Source of the DNA: an uncultured Selenomonadales bacterium
GTDB lineage: Bacteria; Bacillota; Negativicutes; Selenomonadales; Selenomonadaceae
Assembly (NCBI GenBank): GCA_946547205.1
Contig: CAMNPA010000016.1
Location: 1 to 10,974 of the forward strand
Length of the DNA stretch: 10,974 bases
Direction: 5' to 3'
Shown here: in pieces, positions 6,901 through 10,974 of the stretch
How the letters are laid out: each line of letters opens with the position of its first letter
Numbering within the stretch: the stretch's first letter is position 1
Notes under the pieces: generated by a model
What the model saw: the letters and a program-made list of their open reading frames with translations, nothing else
Told to the model about the DNA's origin: nothing
Database searches by the model: none
Made by a program: the position numbers and the translations under genes

Positions 6901-8104
6901 GTTGGAAAATCCTGCGGCGGGGCACGATTTGAAAAATTTTTTCACGATTGACAAGGGACGCGAGATTTTTACGGACTTTCTTAAAAATTTCGAGGACGGC
7001 ATAATTTTTCAGTTGGCGCAGAAAATCGGGATTGATAACGTTGTTGCCGAATGTCGCAAGCGCGTGACTGATGGCGACGGAATTTGGTTGCGCGACAAGG
7101 AGACTGCCGAAGAAGATTTGCTCAACTTGATTGTTGACTACAAAATTGTCGCGGAGAGTCAAAATTTCGGTATCGGCGGCAAATCGCTCAAGGAGTGTTC
7201 AAAAAATTGGGTGGACTATTGCCGATTCAACCTGCGAATTCCTGCCGACGTGTTTAGCGATTATTATCCCGCGCTGAAAAATTTTTTTGCGACGTTGAAG
7301 GAGCTGTTCGAGCGTGGAGAGATTCCGCAGAGCAAACGGAAAATTTTTTTGGATCAGCTTGCCGACAATGCCGAGTTAATTCGCGACGCATTGAATCAGC
7401 CGTTTAAGATTTTGCGCGAGAAATATTCTTACCGGCTCAAAGATTTGACCGACGAAGAGCTTAAGAAAATTTACGGCGAGTTATCGGGCAATTCGTTCAC
7501 GGATTTACCCGGCAGATATAATCAGCACGTCAGCGAGCTTGCGAACGCGATAAAGAGTAAGCAGCTGAAGAATGAACTTTTGACGCTGTGGCAGTCGATT
7601 GCCGGGAAAGATTCGCCGCGTGAATGGTCGAAAATTCATCGCACGCCGATTTTGATAATGGTGCCTGCGTCGGAGCAAGACACCGCCAAAAAAGTTTTCG
7701 ATACCGTGATGAACGATTCGCCCGATGAAAAAGCCGTTCAATTCGCGATTGATTATCTTAAGAAGCGTCCGTCGTATTTTGAGGATTTGAACGACAAGCA
7801 ATGGATTGAAGAAAATTTTAGTCGGAAGATTGTCGGCTCGGATCATGTTGTGTTGGATAACAATAACGAGGTGCGCAAAGAGTTGGAGCTTAAATTATCG
7901 CGCGACGCTTATAGCTGGTATCCGAACATGAAGCTGCAGGCGATTGTTAAAAATCTGACAAAGGCAAAATATTTCAGCAGCGGCTTTTACAGTAAAGTTG
8001 TGCGGCTGGTAATGCGCATGACTGACAGCGACGCGAAAAAACTTTTGATTGAGCTGGTGGACAAAGACTACGAGGTCGGCTTGAAAATTTTGAAGGAGTC
8101 ATGA
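3914..8104 (+). CDS. brxC: BrxC/PglY: large P-loop ATPase of the BREX system
   Basis: 1396 residues, somewhat long for a family that usually runs to about 1200. The Walker A motif GSYGTGKS is at 66-73, close to the N-terminus as in BrxC/PglY. A Walker B strand, IVLFWDEF with Asp259-Glu260, is followed by a sensor-like strand IIATHEAES (290-298). After about residue 600 the chain is largely helical in character, with no motif I recognise, as expected for BrxC. BrxC is an essential BREX core protein, thought to form a large ATP-driven assembly with the other subunits; its exact task is unresolved. The gene starts with GTG, supported by AAGGTGA seven bases upstream. It lies 12 nt after brxP and overlaps the annotated pglZ start by four bases (ATGA), suggesting coupled translation of the three. 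Confidence 0.92.
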   Translation: MAYEASKYNEYFVIDEGYYPEINESSIKDPKNKWQSTFPHTAVVSLLKSVERALSRADKKSIWIEGSYGTGKSRIVWMLQNLLTCSESDFDAYFDEYDNLRGEIDLRERLRTIRNGKIVTATRYATGDITSTQKLIFAVFESLTAALKKGGYNFDGAKTLRGKIAAWLESDTANLEMFRAKIKKPEYRMSATLANRTAEEIIDRLKNPQAEVAQLVEEILRLGEREGIRAFNINMSDLIDWITEVIAENNLKAIVLFWDEFSKFFGNNRNNLDEFQRLAELTNIAPFYLIIATHEAESLVGVGDQAFKTLFDRFNDKEIKMPDNIALELIGHALKLKDFAQNDWEQISAALRERTAPARKAVMKFAKINDEKILTDILPIHPIAAVLLKNLAVYFASNQRSIFNFIKNTDPNVKAFQDFIATKSPDDGDLLTVDYLWNFFYESGVDEHGNNVGRMNLKLSIRTILDSYALNQESLDFEEQIVFKTILLFQAIDQVSRGHVEIFRPTEENLELAFTGVADMENGRAVSIANRLVRKEILFKKPGKPEMFAAMAISGDIAEIEEQKKIIADNVRTADLVYASKLVDEIPLTMAQKSRFVLNAVTADNFKLTLSRLLEKTGGYKIQVAVIFARNDDDKNKIYNLMSDAVRNENYQKIAFVDASSNTISSDIFNRWLDHSANEKYWRGKDNDYANQSKVKAEDCLREWRDSFVNGSFVYYPAQKNFGEKRKGISCQRITAIIDELKDNVRRLYPYSFDDAGIVETLFQATNLKKMPEAGVKQEEFSMLKTNQIKIILGDLWQMSAKYWEVYPKLNISRLKIELDGLIAKVVERDARISFDKIFEFLLERGFMPLNIYAFLTGFLLKEYAAEPYRFSAGIDGTQGGAMTSAKLAECIGESIKQVVTSTKNYRPKFLEIMSQNQRQFMEFVTKVFNVSENISVEQTAQKLRTKLNKLGYPLWCYVDAVQSKYKDFLHSLAGIAHSKEMVNVSPLAERAGQFLLENPAAGHDLKNFFTIDKGREIFTDFLKNFEDGIIFQLAQKIGIDNVVAECRKRVTDGDGIWLRDKETAEEDLLNLIVDYKIVAESQNFGIGGKSLKECSKNWVDYCRFNLRIPADVFSDYYPALKNFFATLKELFERGEIPQSKRKIFLDQLADNAELIRDALNQPFKILREKYSYRLKDLTDEELKKIYGELSGNSFTDLPGRYNQHVSELANAIKSKQLKNELLTLWQSIAGKDSPREWSKIHRTPILIMVPASEQDTAKKVFDTVMNDSPDEKAVQFAIDYLKKRPSYFEDLNDKQWIEENFSRKIVGSDHVVLDNNNEVRKELELKLSRDAYSWYPNMKLQAIVKNLTKAKYFSSGFYSKVVRLVMRMTDSDAKKLLIELVDKDYEVGLKILKES
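8093..8098 (+). promoter_or_regulatory. Ribosome binding site of pglZ, leaving two possible starts
   Basis: AAGGAG lies inside the end of brxC. It is only 2 nt from the ATG at 8101 but 8 nt from an in-frame GTG at 8107. The second spacing is the usual one, so translation may begin at 8107 and give a protein two residues shorter. Confidence 0.7.
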
Positions 8105-10011
8105 GCGTGGAAAGTTTGAGCATTGAAACTGCCGTAAAAAAAATTCAACTTTATTTGAGACGGGACGATATGCGCCCGTATTTTGTTATTGCGGACAGTG
8201 CGACGGAGTGCGCGGAGCTGAAGAAAATTTTCAGCGACTTTGAGCAGATATACATTTCGGATTTTTGCAAGAACGATTCACCGCTTGATACGGACTTGCT
8301 TGTTGAGAAGTTGAGAATTACGGCGGGCAACGCGATTTGCTTTGGCTTAGGCGAATACGTTTATTTCACCGGGCAGGAAAATATTTTGCGTTCGTTGCAG
8401 GACAAAACTTTTGGTCGCAGAGTGATTTTCGTCTGTCGAGGTGTCGCGAATGAGCTTGAACGACTTGCGGACGAGGACGGCAAATTTCGTGCGAATCATC
8501 TGTGCAAAATTGCGGGCGATGAAAATTTTTCCGTCGTGAAATACAATCCCGCGATAAATTTTGAGACCGATGCGCAAGATTTTTCGGAGCTGTTGCGGCT
8601 GATGGAACGAGAGCAACGGACTTCGCTGACGGTGAAAAGTTATTTGCCGCTGGTGAATGTGCGTGAGATAAATTCTTTTCATGACGCGATAAAAAATCTG
8701 GAGCCGAATTTTTCGACGTCGGCTGATGCGCTCAACGATGAGCAATGGCGAGAATATTTTTTCGACGACAAATGCGACGACTATTCGCCTGAACATTGGC
8801 GCACGTTCGCGGCGAGTTTCAAGGGCAAAATTTCGGTCGAGTATCTTCAGCACGTTGCGGAACGTTCGGCGAATTATGAAGAGTATCGGAAAAATTTATT
8901 CTTTGCGTTGCTTGACGTTGACGACGAAAAAATTTTTTGGCAGTTTTATTCGCAGCGGAAAAAAATTTTGCGCGGAATATCGTCGCCGTATCTTGATGAA
9001 TATTTGGAGCAGCTGTCGGAGTTACCGCCTGATTTGAACGTGATTCGCTATTTGACGGACAACACACTTGCGGAGCGGCAGGCGATGATTCGGGCGGTGC
9101 AGGGCAAGGAAAAAGTTCCGGCGATTTTGCGGCAGAATTATTCGGCGATGAATGATTACTTGACGGACTACGATTTTGGCGACGCGGCCATCACGAAATA
9201 TTTTCGGCGGTACAAGCAGATTAAGCTTTGCAACGTGGATGACGCTGATTTTCTTGCGCAAGTCGAAGAGTTTGCTCGGACGCGCCCCTATAACAAATTC
9301 GAGACACGGCGGGCGATTTTGGACAGGCTCGGCACTGATTCTAAGCTGTATTGGCTGGATGCGCTCGGCGTGGAATTTTTGAGTTGTATTGCATTGCTCG
9401 CGTCACATGCGCAGTTGACGACTAAAATTATGGTAGCACGCGCAGAAATGCCTACATTGACCACGCAGAACAAAGATTTTTTTGACGACTGGAGCGGAAA
9501 AAAATTTCCCAAAAATCAACGCCTTGACGATTTGAAACATGCGCCCGAAACTTTTGCAGCCGGCAAATGTTCCGCGCCGCTTTACATCTGCGACGAGCTG
9601 GAAATTATCGCTGCGGTGATTGACGAGATAAAAAATACTTTGACGCAACGGAAGGCTAAAAAAGTTGTGTTGACTTCGGATCACGGAGCGAGTCGGCTTG
9701 CGGTGATGTACGGTCGCGGCAGACGTTACAAAGTTCGTTGCAAAGGCGAACATTCCGGGCGTTGTTGCCCGACGAGCGAGATTGACGACAAGCCCGAATG
9801 TGCGACGGAAGAGAACGGCTATTGGGTTTTGGCGAATTACGACAGATTTGCGGGCGGACGGATGAGTTCGGTTGAAGTTCACGGCGGCGCGACGTTGGAA
9901 GAAATTTTGGTGCCCGTGGTTGAATTTACATTGGCAGGCGCGACTGTCAGTAAAAATTCTCCGCCAAAAAAAATTCCCGGTCCGACAAAAAAAAATTCAC
10001 GATGGCTTTGA
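8101..10011 (+). CDS. pglZ: PglZ: alkaline-phosphatase-superfamily protein of BREX
   Basis: 636 residues (634 if the GTG at 8107 is used), on the short side for PglZ. The N-terminal 400 residues are poorly conserved in sequence, as usual. The phosphatase-fold core occupies the C-terminal third: WLDALGVEFL (418-427) with Asp420 as likely metal ligand, PTLTT (451-455) offering the threonine nucleophile, SDHGAS (526-531) with Asp527 and His528, and VHGGATLEEILVPV (593-606) with His594. This series is the hallmark of the PglZ family, found across BREX types and in the original Pgl system. Between the last two motifs sits a cysteine-rich loop (Cys547, 555, 556, 567) that could hold a metal. The substrate of PglZ is unknown to me. 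Its start overlaps the brxC stop by 4 nt, and brxL follows 25 nt downstream. Two long A runs lie in its last 16 codons. Confidence 0.92.
   Translation: MSVESLSIETAVKKIQLYLRRDDMRPYFVIADSATECAELKKIFSDFEQIYISDFCKNDSPLDTDLLVEKLRITAGNAICFGLGEYVYFTGQENILRSLQDKTFGRRVIFVCRGVANELERLADEDGKFRANHLCKIAGDENFSVVKYNPAINFETDAQDFSELLRLMEREQRTSLTVKSYLPLVNVREINSFHDAIKNLEPNFSTSADALNDEQWREYFFDDKCDDYSPEHWRTFAASFKGKISVEYLQHVAERSANYEEYRKNLFFALLDVDDEKIFWQFYSQRKKILRGISSPYLDEYLEQLSELPPDLNVIRYLTDNTLAERQAMIRAVQGKEKVPAILRQNYSAMNDYLTDYDFGDAAITKYFRRYKQIKLCNVDDADFLAQVEEFARTRPYNKFETRRAILDRLGTDSKLYWLDALGVEFLSCIALLASHAQLTTKIMVARAEMPTLTTQNKDFFDDWSGKKFPKNQRLDDLKHAPETFAAGKCSAPLYICDELEIIAAVIDEIKNTLTQRKAKKVVLTSDHGASRLAVMYGRGRRYKVRCKGEHSGRCCPTSEIDDKPECATEENGYWVLANYDRFAGGRMSSVEVHGGATLEEILVPVVEFTLAGATVSKNSPPKKIPGPTKKNSRWL
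9966..9995 (+). repeat. Two homopolymer A runs at the 3' end of pglZ
   Basis: Eight A (9966-9973) and nine A (9987-9995), 13 nt apart, within the codons for PPKKIPGPTKKNSRWL. Runs of this length are prone to polymerase slippage, replication indels and sequencing error. Loss of one A in the second run changes the end of PglZ from KKNSRWL to KKIHDGFDFFK, with a TAA at 10022-10024 just before the brxL ribosome binding site. Confidence 0.9.
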
Positions 10012-10025
10012 CTTTTTCAAATAAC

Positions 10026-10030
10026 GGGAG
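10026..10030 (+). promoter_or_regulatory. Ribosome binding site of brxL
   Basis: GGGAG lies 6 nt upstream of the ATG at 10037. It picks this start over the in-frame ATG at 10070, which lacks a comparable site. Confidence 0.75.
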
Positions 10031-10036
10031 CAAAAG

Positions 10037-10974
10037 ATGGAAAGCAAGTTAAAAAATTTTTTTGCCGACATGGTCGTCTACAAAGACATGAAGCACAACA
10101 ATTTTTTTTCCGCGCTAAGTTTGCCGTCATTTATGCGGGATTGGCTTTTGACGCGGCATGAAGACGAGGACGGGAAATTTGACGCGGCAGAAATTTCGGA
10201 ATTTGTTCGGCGATTCATACCGAGAAAAGACGGTTGGAAGACGATAAAAAGCCGAATTGTTATGGACAGCGAACACGTGCGATTGTTGGCGAAAATTTCG
10301 ATTGATATTGACGTGGCGACAGGAGCTGCATCGTTTTCGTTGCCGGATTTTGGGCTGCAGTCCAAGGAGACGATGATTGACGACGTAACCTGGTCGCGGT
10401 ACAAAAATGGGCTTGTCAACGGGCGCGAAGTTTGGGGCATGATAGAGCTTGGTTATCGTCCGCCGGATAATGAGGCGCGTCCGAAAATTCCCGGCAAGAT
10501 TCGGCTGCTGAAGTTCCAAAATTTTTGTCCGTATACAATCGATTTGGATTTTTACAAGGACGCGCGGAAAAATTTTTCGTTCGATGAGTGGCTGCAAATT
10601 CTTTTGGGCGCGATGGATTACAACGCGGCGGGCTACGTTTGCGAAGAAGAGAAATTGACGATGCTCACTCGATTGTTGCCGTTTGTTGAGAAGCGATTGA
10701 ATTTGATTGAGCTTGCACCGAAAGGCACGGGCAAATCTTACGTTTTCGGGCGGATTAGTCGATTCGGCTGGCTCTCAAGCGGCGGGATAATGAGTCGTGC
10801 GAAAATGTTCTACGACATGCAGAAACATCAGGAAGGGATTATCGCCTACAATGACTTCGTGACGCTTGACGAGGTGCAAACGATTTCTTTCAAGGACACT
10901 GACGAAATGCGCGCGGCGTTGAAAGGATTTTTGGAGAGCGGCGTTTACACGGTCGGCAACCACTCGAACACGGC
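10037..10974 (+). CDS. brxL: BrxL: Lon-like AAA+ protein of BREX (3' end outside window)
   Basis: The frame opens at 10037 with MESKLKNFFADMVVYKDMKH and stays open to the right edge: 312 codons plus two bases, no stop. The Walker A motif is APKGTGKS (227-234, Lys233), followed by SRFGWLSSGGIMSRAKMFYD, a stretch typical of BrxL. The Walker B motif VTLDE (275-279) continues into VQTISF and DEMRAALKGFLESG. Residues 1-200 correspond to the N-terminal DNA-binding and oligomerisation part. BrxL proteins are AAA+ rings that bind DNA and resemble Lon in their C-terminal half. That half, with any Ser-Lys protease dyad, is not visible here, so protease activity cannot be judged. BrxL is required for defence in studied BREX systems. 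The gene follows pglZ by 25 nt with its own Shine-Dalgarno site. Confidence 0.93.
   Translation, partial: MESKLKNFFADMVVYKDMKHNNFFSALSLPSFMRDWLLTRHEDEDGKFDAAEISEFVRRFIPRKDGWKTIKSRIVMDSEHVRLLAKISIDIDVATGAASFSLPDFGLQSKETMIDDVTWSRYKNGLVNGREVWGMIELGYRPPDNEARPKIPGKIRLLKFQNFCPYTIDLDFYKDARKNFSFDEWLQILLGAMDYNAAGYVCEEEKLTMLTRLLPFVEKRLNLIELAPKGTGKSYVFGRISRFGWLSSGGIMSRAKMFYDMQKHQEGIIAYNDFVTLDEVQTISFKDTDEMRAALKGFLESGVYTVGNHSNT

Noticed and set aside
10012..10036. Possible terminator or promoter between pglZ and brxL
   Set aside because: The 25-nt gap has no hairpin and no room for a promoter. It only holds the brxL ribosome binding site.
10070..10072. In-frame ATG as alternative start of brxL
   Set aside because: The ATG at 10037 has GGGAG at 6 nt, and the residues between the two look like a normal BrxL N-terminus.
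1637..10974. A Dnd or Ssp phosphorothioation system
   Set aside because: Only the PP-loop protein resembles DndC. No DndA, DndB, DndD or DndE equivalent is present, and the neighbours are BREX core proteins.
1..10974. Frequent AAAATTTT-like runs as possible repeats or binding sites
   Set aside because: They are spread through all the genes and follow from common codons (AAA, AAT, ATT, TTT). I saw no regular spacing or conserved flanks.

Overview
The window carries the first four genes of a BREX phage-defence locus of the type 4 kind (brxP, brxC, pglZ, brxL). It stands back to back with a cell-envelope O-acylation gene of the MBOAT/AlgI family. The DNA is bacterial and leans AT-rich, with many A and T runs, frequent TTT, AAA, ATT and TTG codons, clear Shine-Dalgarno sites, tight gene spacing and one GTG start. 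These traits, and the flavour of the MBOAT protein, suggest an anaerobe-type Bacillota, possibly Negativicutes. That placement is a weak guess from style, not from a marker gene.

Left part, minus strand: positions 1-41 hold only the first 13 codons of a gene that leaves the window. It follows, 15 nt downstream, a complete 478-residue MBOAT O-acyltransferase gene (57-1493). The two look like an operon read leftwards from a near-consensus sigma-70-type promoter at 1540-1568.

Middle, 1494-1636: a 143-nt divergent intergenic region. It holds the leftward promoter, a plausible rightward promoter whose -35 box shares a base with the leftward -35 box, and an imperfect inverted repeat over both -35 boxes. 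This is the only evident control region for the defence genes in the window.

Right part, plus strand: brxP (1637-3901), brxC/pglY (3914-8104), pglZ (8101-10011) and brxL (10037 to beyond the right edge). Gaps are 12 nt, a 4-nt overlap and 25 nt, so this is very likely one transcript. BrxP is a PP-loop (PAPS-reductase/DndC-like) protein with an APS-reductase-type cysteine set, a ferredoxin-like two-cluster segment and a C-terminal domain of uncertain family. BrxC is the large P-loop ATPase, PglZ the alkaline-phosphatase-fold protein, and BrxL the Lon-like AAA+ protein. There is no PglX methyltransferase, BrxA or BrxB in the visible part. BrxP in place of PglX is what defines type 4 BREX. The gene set is a known class, but the chemistry of BrxP and the way this type tells self from phage DNA are, to my knowledge, unsettled, and that is the main interest here. 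The system may continue past the right edge.
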